From Nocardia sp. CC227C (GTDB lineage: Bacteria; Actinomycetota; Actinomycetes; Mycobacteriales; Mycobacteriaceae), in NCBI RefSeq assembly GCF_030767025.1, contig NZ_JASITE010000005.1, positions 124,001-188,000 on the forward strand: 64,000 nucleotides of DNA. Reading direction: 5' to 3'. The position numbers and the translations under genes are program-made. This document shows positions 17,738 to 29,541 of the stretch, in pieces. The notes beneath the pieces were generated by a model that was not told where the DNA came from, searched no databases, and was given only the letters and a program-made list of their open reading frames with translations. Positions within the stretch are counted from its first letter, which is position 1, and each line of letters starts with the position of its first letter.

Positions 17738-19518
17738 ATGCTGTTGACCATTACCTGTACGCGACCGGAAGGCGCCGCCTGGACGGCGGACGATCTGGGC
17801 TATCTGCTGCACAAGAACCCCGCCAAGGTGCAGGCGTTCGAGCAGTCGTACGGAATGGCGCATGTGCTGTACCCCGAGGCCACCGAACGGCGCTGCACCG
17901 CGGCGCTGCTGCTGGAGGTGGATCCGGTCCGACTGGTGCGTGGAAAGCAGCGCGGCACACCGGAATTCAGTCTCGGTCAGTACGTGAACGACCGGCCGTA
18001 CGCGGCGTCCTCACTGCTGTCGGTGGCGATCGCCAAGGTATTCGGCTCGGCCCTGCACGGGCGCTGCGCGCAGCGCCCCGAACTGCCGGAACTCGCCCTG
18101 CCGCTGCGCATCGACCTGCCCGCGGTCCCCTGCAAGGGCGGCCCGGAGGCGGCCGAACGCGTGTTCGCGCCCCTGGGCTGGACCGTGGCCGCCACACCGC
18201 TGCCCCTGGACCCGGCCTTCCCGGAGTGGGGCGAATCCCATTACCTGCGGCTGGAACTCACCGGAACCCTCCGCCTGGCCGACGCGCTGGCCCACCTCTA
18301 CGTCCTGCTGCCCGTCCTGGACGGCAGCAAGCATTACTGGCTCGACACCTCCGAGATCGACAAGTTGCTGCGTTTCGGCGAAGGCTGGCTCGCCGACCAC
18401 CCGGAGCGCGGATGGATCACCCGCCGCTACCTCTCCCGTCGGCACACCCTGGTCCGCGCCGCCCTGGCGCGGCTGGCCGAAGTGGACGACCTGGAGCCGG
18501 AGGAGCTCGGGGCGATCGAGGAGAACGTCGACGGCGCAACCGAATCCGAGGACGTCGCCGCCGAGGCACGCGTGACCGGAGACGACGCCGGAAACAAAGA
18601 CGCCGGACACAACACGGACGCCGAGCATGCCAGCGGCGGGAATGCCGCGGTGGAGTGCGTCCGGCCCGTCGGCAACGCGTCGGCACCGGCCACCCCTTGG
18701 CCTACACCACACCGTACTGCGACGACCGGCACGGCCCCGGCGGTACACCCGGAGCTCGCGGCCGAGGCTGATGACGCGTCTGAAACCGCATCCGCCGCAC
18801 CGGAAAACGCACCGGCCGCCGTCCTACGGCACGGAGCGTCGGCGGAGGCGGTTCCGGTCGCCGGAGCCGGTGCGTCCGCTGCGGAGCCGCGGCCGCCGTC
18901 GCTGGCGGTCGCTCGGCGCGCCGCCGTCCTCCGCGCGCTGCGCGAGGTCGGGGCGCAGCGGGTGCTCGATCTCGGCTGCGGTGAGGGCGCGCTGCTGCGG
19001 GAACTCGTGGCGGATCGGGCGTTCACCGAGATCGTGGGCGTGGACGTGGCCATGCGGTCGCTGCACATCGCCAAGCGCCGGATGGCGCGGCTGCCGGAGT
19101 GGCAGGCGCGGCGGGTGAGTCTGCGGCAGGGCGCGCTGACCTACACCGACGCCTCGCTGCGCGGCTATGACGCGGCGGTGCTCATGGAGGTGATCGAGCA
19201 TGTCGACGCCTCCCGGCTGCGTGCGCTCGAGCACGCCGTGTTCGGTTCCGCCGCACCGGGATCGGTACTCGTCACCACCCCCAACGGCGAGTACAACTCG
19301 CTGTACGAGGGTTTGCCCGCGGGCACGTTCCGCCACGCCGACCACCGGTTCGAGTGGAGCCGCGGCGAATTCGCCGCCTGGGCGCACGGAGTCGCCGACA
19401 CCTACGGCTACGCGGTGCGTTTCGTGCCCATCGGCCCCGAGGACGCCACCCTCGGACCGCCCACCCAGATGGCGGTGTTCAGCAAGCCCACCGACAACGA
19501 TGCGAAAGGAGCCGCGTA

Positions 19519-19519
<1 letters not shown>
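17738..19519 (+). CDS. hen1: Bacterial Hen1, 3'-terminal RNA ribose 2'-O-methyltransferase
   Basis: 593 residues, longer than the usual roughly 460-500. The N-terminal domain (about 1-265, MLLTITCTRPEGAAWTADDL) is the bacterial Hen1 region that activates the Pnkp ligase. An Ala/Glu/Asp/Thr-rich linker follows (about 266-384). The methyltransferase domain has the SAM motif LDLGCGEG near 410 and the metal-binding EVIEH, with a downstream histidine in RHADHRFEW. It methylates the repaired 3' end so that a re-ligated RNA resists recutting at the same site. It overlaps pnkp by one base (TAATG), indicating translational coupling. Confidence 0.95.
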
Positions 19520-22293
<2,774 letters not shown>

Positions 22294-22308
22294 CCGACCG
22301 CCGGGCGC

Positions 22309-23016
22309 TCAGTCGCCCGGCGGCGTCAGCCCGAAAGACCGAAGCAATGCGAATACCTCATTGCGGTACAGCTTTTCGGGGTTGGTGGTCTGTGCGCCCA
22401 GATTCCCTCGAATCTCGAGCGACACCAGCCCGTGCAGGTGTCCCCAGATCCGCAGCGCCACCGCGATGACGGCCGGTGGGAGATCCGGGAACTCGGCCCG
22501 GGTCTCCTCGGCCAGCGTCGGATCGAAATCCGACCATTCGAACCGGTAGTCGGCGTACAGCGGTGCGGCGGTCGGCCACGCGCCCGCCGCCAGTTCGGTC
22601 AGTCCGGCACAGACCCGATACTCGGCCTCGGGCGCGGCCCCGCCCTCCGGCGGCTGGTAACCCGGTACCGGGTCGCCGTAGACGAGCCGGAATCCCTCGG
22701 GATTGGCTACCGACCAGTCCCGGAAGGCACACGCCCACGCCATGATCCGCCCGGCCACGTCATCGCCCGGCCGCGCGTCGCGCGCCGCGATGACCGCATC
22801 GGCCAGTTGACCGTACACATCCCGAATGAGCGCCGTGACCAGCTCGTCGCGGGTGGTGAAATAGCTGTACACGGCATTGGCGGTCATCCCCATGTCGCGG
22901 GCGATGGCACGCAGCGTGATCGCGCCGGGTCCACCCGCGGCCATCAGCCGCAGCGCGACCTCCTTGATCTCCGCCGTCGTCTCGGCACGTCGCCGTTCCC
23001 GCCTGGTCGATATCAC
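22309..23016 (-). CDS. TetR/AcrR-family transcriptional regulator
   Basis: 235 residues from a GTG start. The N-terminal helix-turn-helix (about 10-60) is ITLRAIARDMGMTANAVYSYFTTRDELVTALI. The C-terminal ligand domain has a WGHLHGLVSLEI helix typical of TetR_C_13-like proteins. It is divergent from an NAD(P)-binding oxidoreductase, with strong inverted repeats between them, so it probably represses that gene and itself. Confidence 0.92.
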   Translation of the reverse strand: MISTRRERRRAETTAEIKEVALRLMAAGGPGAITLRAIARDMGMTANAVYSYFTTRDELVTALIRDVYGQLADAVIAARDARPGDDVAGRIMAWACAFRDWSVANPEGFRLVYGDPVPGYQPPEGGAAPEAEYRVCAGLTELAAGAWPTAAPLYADYRFEWSDFDPTLAEETRAEFPDLPPAVIAVALRIWGHLHGLVSLEIRGNLGAQTTNPEKLYRNEVFALLRSFGLTPPGD

Positions 23017-23032
23017 GTCGCCACTCTACAGA

Positions 23033-23087
23033 CGTGTGAGAAAACTACACGTTGCACAAAAAACTCACGCCGTATAGTTTTCTCACA
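23033..23087. promoter_or_regulatory. Paired inverted repeats, likely TetR operator region
   Basis: A perfect 13-bp inverted repeat (TGTGAGAAAACTA at 23035-23047, TAGTTTTCTCACA at 23075-23087) separated by 27 bases. The left arm sits inside its own palindrome CGTGT-N9-ACACG (23033-23051). It is AT-rich relative to its surroundings and lies in the 113-base divergent promoter. Confidence 0.75.
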
Positions 23088-23129
23088 GGGCGCTGGAATG
23101 CCCCGATCCCCCAGCTCCAGGAGGAGACC

Positions 23130-23828
23130 ATGTTCATCGGAGTCATCGGCGCGACCGGCAATATCGGCCAACGCGTCGTCAGCGAGGCGCTCATGCGCGG
23201 ACACCACGTCCAAGCGTTCTCCCGCGACGCCTCGCACCGGCGATCCACCCACCCCAACCTCACCTGGGCCAGCCTCGACGTCTTCGACAGCGATGCGGTC
23301 GCGGCCCGGCTCCCCGGCCTCGATATCCTCGTCAGCTGCTACCAACCCGGCAATGCCGCACGGGATTTCGACGACACGGTGGCGCGCTCGATCGCCGACC
23401 CCACGGTGTACGCGACCGTCGCGCGCTCGCTGCTGCGCGCACTGGACACCCATCCCCGCACCCGGCTCCTGACGGTCGGTGGCGCGGGCAGCCTGGAGAC
23501 CGCGCCGGGCCGGGTGGCCGCCGACGACGAACGGCTGGGCGAACTGCTCACCGACCTCGGCCTGCCCGCCGCCTACGCCGAGGCGGTGCGTGGCCACCGC
23601 GACGCCCTCGACGTGTTACGCACCTCGAATCGCCGCTGGACCTACTTCAGTCCCGCCGATCTGATCGAACCCGGACAACGCACCGGCCGCTTCCGGATCG
23701 GCACCGATCAACCCGTGGTCGCCGCCGACGGCACCAGTCGCATCTCCATGGAGGACGCTGCGGTGGCGCTGCTGGACGAGATCGAACTCCCGCGGTTCGT
23801 GCAGCGCCGCTTCACCGTCGGCTATTGA
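23130..23828 (+). CDS. NAD(P)-binding oxidoreductase (atypical SDR, NmrA/YwnB-like)
   Basis: 232 residues, AGGAGGAG just before the ATG. The N-terminal Rossmann motif is GVIGATGNIGQRV. The motif LLTVGGAGSLE and a Tyr/Ser-containing C-terminal half (RWTYFSPADLIEPG) match the NAD(P)H-binding family of flavin-reductase-like proteins. Substrate unknown. It is divergent from and probably controlled by the TetR regulator. Its 3' end overlaps the convergent NUDIX gene by seven bases. Confidence 0.88.
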   Translation: MFIGVIGATGNIGQRVVSEALMRGHHVQAFSRDASHRRSTHPNLTWASLDVFDSDAVAARLPGLDILVSCYQPGNAARDFDDTVARSIADPTVYATVARSLLRALDTHPRTRLLTVGGAGSLETAPGRVAADDERLGELLTDLGLPAAYAEAVRGHRDALDVLRTSNRRWTYFSPADLIEPGQRTGRFRIGTDQPVVAADGTSRISMEDAAVALLDEIELPRFVQRRFTVGY

Positions 23829-24295
23829 ACCGCCAGTTCGGTGAGCCGGTCGAGGAAGGTGCGCTGGGCGGCGACCAGCCGGTCGCGGGCCGCCTCGGGC
23901 GGGAACCAGGCGGCGCGGTCCACTTCCGGGAAGGAGGCGAGGCGGCCGGAGCGGGGCGGCCACTCCACCTCGAAGGTGCCCGGGGTGATCGAGTCGGGGT
24001 CGAGATCGGCTTCGATCGCCCAGGCGCTCACCCGCTTACGCCCGCCGCCACTGCCGTAGGCCACCTCGCCGAGGGCGATCCAGTCGCCGTCGGGCACGGG
24101 TAGCCCGAGTTCCTCGGTGAATTCGCGGCGGGCGGCAGCGGCGGCGTCCTCGGTCTCCGGGTCGTATTCACCCTTGGGGATGGACCAGGCGGCGGCGTCC
24201 TTGCGGGACCAGAAGGGGCCGCCCATATGGGCGATGAACACCTCCAGGTCGGGGGTGCGGCGGAACAACAGGACGCCTGCGCTGTACCTGGTCAT
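23822..24295 (-). CDS. NUDIX hydrolase
   Basis: 157 residues from the ATG giving MTRYSAGVLLFRR. The Nudix box is KGEYDPETEDAAAAARREF followed by TEELG, with one extra residue between the first Gly and Glu compared with the standard spacing. WSIPKGEY and the C-terminal FPEVDRAAWFPPEAAR are typical of a small actinobacterial subfamily. It hydrolyses a nucleoside-diphosphate-linked compound, identity unknown. Confidence 0.9.
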   Translation of the reverse strand: MTRYSAGVLLFRRTPDLEVFIAHMGGPFWSRKDAAAWSIPKGEYDPETEDAAAAARREFTEELGLPVPDGDWIALGEVAYGSGGGRKRVSAWAIEADLDPDSITPGTFEVEWPPRSGRLASFPEVDRAAWFPPEAARDRLVAAQRTFLDRLTELAVQ

Positions 24296-24377
24296 GCGGG
24301 CAGTGTGCCAGGGCCCGGGGACATCCCAAAGGATGGGACAGGAGGTTCGCGACAAATTGGGCGGGTCGGTATGAAAC

Positions 24378-24397
24378 AACCTGACCTGCGACAGGTT
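24378..24397. promoter_or_regulatory. Inverted repeat in divergent promoter
   Basis: AACCTG-N8-CAGGTT, perfect 6-bp arms, between the NUDIX gene and the secreted-protein gene. It could be an operator; no regulator is adjacent. Confidence 0.4.
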
Positions 24398-24449
24398 CCA
24401 CTAGGCTGCCATGCGATCGCTCGCAGACACCTGATGATTGGAATACCGC

Positions 24450-25229
24450 ATGGAATTCCGCTGCGCCACCGCGGCAGCCACCCTGGTGATCGGCGCACTC
24501 ACCCTCGGAGCGGCGCCGGCACACGCCCAGCAATCCGAGACGCCGAACCTCGCGTATTCGACCAAGCTGGTCGACAAGACGGTCGTCACCATTCTCCGGG
24601 GTGGGACCTTCGAACTGTCCAAGGGAACCCGGCTCGAAGACGGCGGTGTGGAACGCCTGACGGAGCGGGACGGCGCGTTGGTCCGCACCGACGGCTCCGC
24701 CGCCGACCCCGCACACACGGTCGACATTGTTGACGTCAAGGACGCCACCGGCGCCGTGGCGGTCACGCTGCCACTCGATTTCCGCTTCGGCGGGGTCTCC
24801 GTCCCGGTGCGACCCGACCTGGACGAGGACGACGCGGTACTGCGGCTCACCCCGGAAAAGCCCGCCGGACTTGACATCTCGCAACCCTTGGCCGTCAAGC
24901 CCATCGCCTCCGAGGCCGAAAACCAACGCGCCCTCAACAATCTGTCCACCCACTTCGGCCTGGCGACCGCCGTCGGCGGCTTCATCGGCACCGCCATCGG
25001 CGCGACCATCGGCTGCGTGGCGACCCTGGTCGCGGGCTGCATCGGCGGGCTCGCGACCGGTGCGAGCGTGGGCGGCATCGTCGGCACCATCGTCGCGGGC
25101 GGCCCCGCGCTCATCGCCACCGGCATCGAATACCTCACCACCGTGCAGGCTCCCGACGGCACCACCAAGTGGGCGGACAAGCCCAAGGCCCAACCCGCCG
25201 CCCCGGCACCGGCCGAACCGGCGAAGTAG
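24450..25229 (+). CDS. Secreted protein with C-terminal glycine-zipper segment
   Basis: 259 residues from the ATG at 24450; a TTG four codons upstream is also possible. The signal peptide ends near AHAQQ. The mature part is beta-rich and acidic. It is followed by a long Gly/Ala hydrophobic stretch (VGGFIGTAIGATIGCVATLVAGCIGGLATGASVGGIVGTI, written in parts) containing two cysteines, then a Pro/Ala tail. The architecture recurs in Nocardia and Rhodococcus secreted proteins without known function. An intrinsic terminator follows. Confidence 0.8.
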   Translation: MEFRCATAAATLVIGALTLGAAPAHAQQSETPNLAYSTKLVDKTVVTILRGGTFELSKGTRLEDGGVERLTERDGALVRTDGSAADPAHTVDIVDVKDATGAVAVTLPLDFRFGGVSVPVRPDLDEDDAVLRLTPEKPAGLDISQPLAVKPIASEAENQRALNNLSTHFGLATAVGGFIGTAIGATIGCVATLVAGCIGGLATGASVGGIVGTIVAGGPALIATGIEYLTTVQAPDGTTKWADKPKAQPAAPAPAEPAK

Positions 25230-25636
25230 CCCGCAGGCGACCGAGCCGAGGTAGACCACCGGCTACCGATCCCGTTCCCCCTGTCGCCGAACACTATTCG
25301 CGACGGTGATCCACCGAGCCCACCCGCACCCGGATGCGGGTGGGCTTCGCTTTCTCCTGCCCCCGCCCTTCGAACTCCGTTGCACCCCAACATTCGACGC
25401 CGCTGAGCAACCGCGTGGCGAATTCCTGATGAACGATGCATTGAATCACTGGGCGGAGCGGTTTCTCGATGCGAGAGTCATACGGGGACCGCGGGTGGCG
25501 GCGCATGAGGGGGCCGCCACCCGCCCCGAGCCTTCGCACCGAGACGATGCCGTATGTCCGCGCGCGCCTGAGCGATGGAACATTCCACCCTCGACTGATG
25601 TGCTTGTCCTATGACGAATACAACAGGCCTCCCGGA
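25230..25636. other. Intergenic region with a terminator
   Basis: About 400 bases. It holds the terminator at 25317-25346. Short frames on both strands here lack ribosome sites or family resemblance and are not called as genes. Confidence 0.5.
25317..25346 (+). terminator. Intrinsic terminator after the secreted-protein gene
   Basis: A perfect 12-bp stem (AGCCCACCCGCA / TGCGGGTGGGCT) with a 6-base loop, followed by TCGCTTTCT. It lies about 90 bases past the stop. Confidence 0.85.
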
Positions 25637-26203
25637 ATGGGCAGCCCAGACCGGAATGCGGCCATCGTGAACGGGCGGGGTTCGCCGCCGACCCGGCGGG
25701 CCGATCGGCCGCGCGGCGTGGACCACTGGCTGCTCGCCGCGGCGGCGGTCGGCACGGCGGTCACCGGCGGAGTGTTCTTCGATTTCTCCTTCGTCGTCAT
25801 GCCCGGCGTGCGGGAACTGCCTGCCGCACAGGGGATCGAAGCCATGCAGGCCTTCGACCGCACCGCGGTCCAGCCGCCGCTGATGCTGCTGATGTACGCG
25901 ACCGCTGTGCTGTGCGCCGTCCTCGCGGTGCGAGCGCTCATGAGCTGGAACCGTTCGACCTCACCGTGGATCCTCGCCGCGGCGAGCGCCTTCCTCCTCG
26001 CCGCGGTGGTCATCACCGGCGCGGCCAACGTCCCCATCAGTGCGGCGGTGGATGCGCTCGACCCGACGGGAGCGGACACGGCGGCGCGGTGGGACGAGCT
26101 TTTCACGGAGTGGATCCGGTGGAATCACGCGCGGACTCTGACCTCGATCGCGGCGGCCGCGGGCTTCCTGATCGCGCTGCGGACGCGGGGATCGACACGA
26201 TGA
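25637..26203 (+). CDS. DUF1772/anthrone oxygenase-like membrane protein
   Basis: 188 residues from the ATG at 25637; an ATG at 25547 is an alternative and neither has a strong ribosome site. Four TM segments: WLLAAAAVGTAVTGGVFFDF, PLMLLMYATAVLCAVLAV, PWILAAASAFLLAAVVITG and TSIAAAAGFLIAL. The pattern GGVFF-F-FVVMPG and the NVPIS motif after TM3 are typical of DUF1772. Function in bacteria is unproven. Confidence 0.8.
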   Translation: MGSPDRNAAIVNGRGSPPTRRADRPRGVDHWLLAAAAVGTAVTGGVFFDFSFVVMPGVRELPAAQGIEAMQAFDRTAVQPPLMLLMYATAVLCAVLAVRALMSWNRSTSPWILAAASAFLLAAVVITGAANVPISAAVDALDPTGADTAARWDELFTEWIRWNHARTLTSIAAAAGFLIALRTRGSTR

Positions 26204-26253
26204 CATACACGAGCTGTCCCCACCCATGGGAAGCGGGGTTCGGATGTGATGTG

Positions 26254-26330
<77 letters not shown>

Positions 26331-26386
26331 TCATGCCCGGCGGATCCGCCGGGCCTACCCCACCGAACGGGAGAAATCCCGGTCAG

Positions 26387-26457
<71 letters not shown>

Positions 26458-26828
26458 ACGGCGCGACGACTCGGTGCAGACACCGTTTGTCGTGTGCGGA
26501 AGAGACTGTACCGAACCTCACTCCGGAAACGCCAATCAGCCTCGTCATCGCCCTGTCCGGTGGGCGTGGCGGGGAGGGGGTCGTGATCGGCACCAAGCGG
26601 ATGCGGGATTCGTTGTGAGCTCTCCGGAGAGTCCGCGTCATCCCTCGGCGCGTCGCGGCCGACACGCGAAAATCGGATGTAACACGGCGGTGTCGTTCAC
26701 CGATCACCCAACCGTTCGCCATTCGCGAGGTATCGCGAACCCGTTCCAGAACTTGGGTTTTCGATGCCGAGTGGCTTGCTAGGATCCTTTTTGTCCGGAC
26801 GGGGGTATCTGGAAAGGGGGCGGTGAGC
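26458..26828. other. Intergenic region between tRNA-Gly and the cyclase locus
   Basis: About 370 bases that must hold the tRNA promoter and, on the other strand, the cyclase promoter. I see no gene and no repeat worth naming. Confidence 0.5.
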
Positions 26829-26963
26829 ATGCGCCGAGTGTGGTGTGACCGACCGCGAAGCAGTGAGCACGAACCGAGCGAGCACGAGCCGAAGGGTGTG
26901 ACCGGCCGGAGGGCCGGGAGCGACAGCCTCGGTCTGGATCCCGACCGCGTCAGCGCGGAGTGA
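26829..26963 (+). CDS. Possible 44-residue small protein upstream of the GGDEF gene
   Basis: An ATG at 26829 opens a 44-codon charged frame ending TGA at 26963, four bases before the cyclase ATG. The cyclase ribosome site (GGAG) lies inside its last codons, which would allow translational coupling. No homologue is recognised, and the composition could also be non-coding. Confidence 0.3.
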   Translation: MRRVWCDRPRSSEHEPSEHEPKGVTGRRAGSDSLGLDPDRVSAE

Positions 26964-26967
26964 GCGC

Positions 26968-27975
26968 ATGCCCATCCGACTCGACGCACGGACCGCCACG
27001 ATGATCGCGGCGACCACCAGGGAATGGGTACGGACGGTATACGCGGGGGGCAATGGAACCGGTGCTGTTCCGGCCATGCCGCCGGAGGAGTTGGAGGCCG
27101 TCTTCGCCGACGTCATCGACGACCTCATGGAACTGGCCGCGTCCGAGCCGTTTCCGGTACTCGCCGCACGCACCATCGGCCGCCGCCTGGCCGCGCCGCC
27201 GCTGGAGAGCACGCGCATGCTCGCGCCCGCCAGCCGCGCGCTGCTCGGGCTCGCGCCCGGCGAATCCGGATCGCTGCTCGCCACCCGCTGGATGTTCGTC
27301 GCCAGCCAGGCCATCGACAGCTACGCCGAGGAACTGCAACAGCGCGCCCTCGCCCAGCAGGAACGCAACCTCACCGAGGCGGTGTCGGTGCGGGTCCAGG
27401 AGATCGCCGCGCTCCAGCACCGATTGCGGCACGAGGCCACCCACGATGCCTTGACCGATCTGGCGAACCGGTCACTGTTGCAGGAGCGGGTGCGGTTGAT
27501 GGCGGCGGACCCGGCACGAGGGGTGGGGCTGCTGCTCATCGACCTGGACGACTTCAAGCAGATCAACGACAACTACGGCCACGCGGTGGGCGACGAGGTG
27601 CTGGTGGCCATCGCCGAGCGGCTGCGCGCGACCTGTCCGCCGGAGGCGGTGATCTGCCGGTACGGCGGCGACGAGTTCGTGCTGGCCGTGCCGTCGCGGC
27701 GCAATACGCTCGGCGAACTGGCCATGCGGGTGCTGGCCGCGCTGTGCGAACCGGTGGCCTCGATCGCCGGATCGGTGCCGGTCTCGGCGAGCGTGGGCAC
27801 CGCGTTCTGCCCGCCGGATCGCGACTGCGACTTCTCCGATCTGCTACGCAGCGCCGACCGCGCCATGTACTCGGCCAAGACGGCGGGCAAGCGGCAGTTC
27901 GCGGTATCGGAGTTGGACGCCGAGGAGCCCGAGCCGGGGGGAAACCGCGCGGGCTACGCCGCCGTGGCCGGGTGA
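26968..27975 (+). CDS. Diguanylate cyclase (GGDEF domain)
   Basis: 335 residues. An alpha-helical N-terminal region (about 1-150) without TM, then a coiled-coil-like linker, then a GGDEF domain. The domain has DALTDLANRSLL, DLDDFKQINDNYGH and an intact YGGDEF at 232-237, so it should make cyclic di-GMP. The RxxD inhibitory site normally five residues before GGDEF is absent. No EAL domain. The N-terminal region resembles no sensor I can name. Confidence 0.93.
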   Translation: MPIRLDARTATMIAATTREWVRTVYAGGNGTGAVPAMPPEELEAVFADVIDDLMELAASEPFPVLAARTIGRRLAAPPLESTRMLAPASRALLGLAPGESGSLLATRWMFVASQAIDSYAEELQQRALAQQERNLTEAVSVRVQEIAALQHRLRHEATHDALTDLANRSLLQERVRLMAADPARGVGLLLIDLDDFKQINDNYGHAVGDEVLVAIAERLRATCPPEAVICRYGGDEFVLAVPSRRNTLGELAMRVLAALCEPVASIAGSVPVSASVGTAFCPPDRDCDFSDLLRSADRAMYSAKTAGKRQFAVSELDAEEPEPGGNRAGYAAVAG

Positions 27976-28035
27976 GCGAGCCTCCGCAGGCGAACAGCAA
28001 ATAGCAGGCAACTCCCGCCGCGTACGCTGGAAGAC

Positions 28036-28857
28036 GTGGCTACGGTACTGATTCTGCTGATCGCGATGGTCGTCGTCGTGGGTGTGGTGATGGTCGTCGC
28101 GCAACGGTCCCGGACGGCCACCCTGCTGGCCGATGCGAAGGCCGACGCCCGCCGCCTCATCGAACGCCTCGGCGGGCAGGTCTACAACCTCACCGGCACC
28201 GACGCGGCCTCCAAGCAAGCCATGGCCGATGCCGGGGAGCGCTTCAACGCGGCGGGCGCGCAGATCGAGCAGGCGCAGACGCCGGCCCAGGCGCGGCTCG
28301 CCAAGGAGACCGCGTTGGAGGGGCTGTACTACGTGCGCGCCGCCCGCACCGCCATGGGACTCGATCCGGGACCGGCGATACCGGAGCTGGACGGACAGCG
28401 CACGGCGGGCAAGGTCAGCGAGTATCGCGCGGTCGATGTCGACGGCCGCCGCATCGAGGCGTCCCCGACGCCGTCGCAGCGCACACCGAACTACTTTCCC
28501 GGCGGACGCGTCGCGGGGCGGCCCGTTCCCGCGGGCTGGTACTCCGAACCCTGGTGGAAGACAGCGCTTGTCGCGGGTGCGTGGGGTATCGGCTCGGTGC
28601 TGCTGTTCGATGCGCTCTTCAGCGGCATGTCCGGGGTGGGCTACGACGCGAGCGCCTTCGAGCACGGCTACGACGACGGTTTCCAAGCGGGTCTGGACGC
28701 CGGAGATCAGGGCGGCGCAGGGTATTACGACGAACCGGGTGGTTACGACGGTGGCTATGACTCCGGTGGTTACGACGGCGGCTACGACTCCGGTGGCTAC
28801 GATGGCGGTTTCGATTCCGGCGGTTTCGATGGCGGATTCGATTCCGGCGGCTTCTGA
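28036..28857 (+). CDS. Membrane-anchored protein with (GGYD/F-SGG) C-terminal repeats
   Basis: 273 residues from GTG. N-terminal TM (about 4-23), a helical cytoplasmic region (LLADAKADARRLIERLGGQ...), a second hydrophobic stretch (ALVAGAWGIGSVLLFDALF, about 177-195), then a tail of GGYDGGYDSGG-type repeats, the last ones with Phe in place of Tyr. A similar body (DUF1542-like in databases) is found in mycobacteria and relatives. The low-complexity aromatic-glycine tail could phase-separate or bind a partner; that is speculation. Confidence 0.78.
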   Translation: MATVLILLIAMVVVVGVVMVVAQRSRTATLLADAKADARRLIERLGGQVYNLTGTDAASKQAMADAGERFNAAGAQIEQAQTPAQARLAKETALEGLYYVRAARTAMGLDPGPAIPELDGQRTAGKVSEYRAVDVDGRRIEASPTPSQRTPNYFPGGRVAGRPVPAGWYSEPWWKTALVAGAWGIGSVLLFDALFSGMSGVGYDASAFEHGYDDGFQAGLDAGDQGGAGYYDEPGGYDGGYDSGGYDGGYDSGGYDGGFDSGGFDGGFDSGGF

Positions 28858-28872
28858 GCGGCCTGCCCGCCG

Positions 28873-29478
28873 CTAGCGGTCCGCCGATCCGCTCGGCCGC
28901 AGCAGCCGGGCGATGGTGGCACGGACGAACGGCCGCGGATCCTCCGGATGCTCCGGATCGATATTGAGGAAGGCCGCGTCGACGACCGACAGTATCCAGC
29001 GAGCCGTAGCGGCCGCATCGAAGCCCGGATCGAGCTGTCCGTCGCGCAGCCCCCGCTCCAGCAGCGTGGTCAGCACCGCGGCACTGCGCCGGGTGTCCTC
29101 GGCGACCACCCCGGCGAGCTCCTCGTCCTGATCCAACCGGCGCAGCAGCTCCACCATCAGCCCGGGCGCCACCGGATCCAGCGCCTCCGCCGCCAGACCG
29201 TCGACCACATCGAGGATCGCCGCGAAGCAGTCGGCGCGGTCGAGATGCCTGCCGTACAGCTCGGCGTGCTCGGGCAGCGACTGTTCGAAGATCGACCGGA
29301 AGACCGCCGCCTTGTCCCGGAAGTAGTAGAAGACGGACCCCGAGGTGAGCCCGGCCGCGCGGGCGATCTGCGCGGCGGTGGTGCGCTCGTATCCCTGCGC
29401 CGCGAAGAGTTCCGCCGCGGCCTGGGTGATGCGCGCCCGCCGTTCGGCTACGCGATTCGGGTCGACAGTTCGGGCCAC
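28873..29478 (-). CDS. TetR-family transcriptional regulator
   Basis: 201 residues from the GTG at 29478, with AGG about nine bases upstream; a TTG three codons earlier is possible. The HTH is TTAAQIARAAGLTSGSVFYYFRDKAAVF. The C-terminus is a typical TetR ligand domain. It is divergent from an amidohydrolase gene with a palindrome between, so local repression of that gene is likely. Confidence 0.92.
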   Translation of the reverse strand: MARTVDPNRVAERRARITQAAAELFAAQGYERTTAAQIARAAGLTSGSVFYYFRDKAAVFRSIFEQSLPEHAELYGRHLDRADCFAAILDVVDGLAAEALDPVAPGLMVELLRRLDQDEELAGVVAEDTRRSAAVLTTLLERGLRDGQLDPGFDAAATARWILSVVDAAFLNIDPEHPEDPRPFVRATIARLLRPSGSADR

Positions 29479-29494
29479 ATCAGGCAACCTATCA

Positions 29495-29514
29495 TTAACT
29501 AACCAAGCAGTTAA
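29495..29514. promoter_or_regulatory. Palindrome, likely TetR operator
   Basis: TTAACT-N8-AGTTAA in the 63-base gap between the tetR start and the amidohydrolase ATG. It is AT-rich against a GC-rich background and the right size for a TetR dimer. Confidence 0.7.
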
Positions 29515-29541
29515 AGATATCGCCGAGGAGGCTGGGGTGCC

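Noticed and set aside
25306..25614. 102-codon frame after the secreted-protein gene
   Set aside because: It starts upstream of a strong terminator, runs through its stem, and has no ribosome site or recognisable product.
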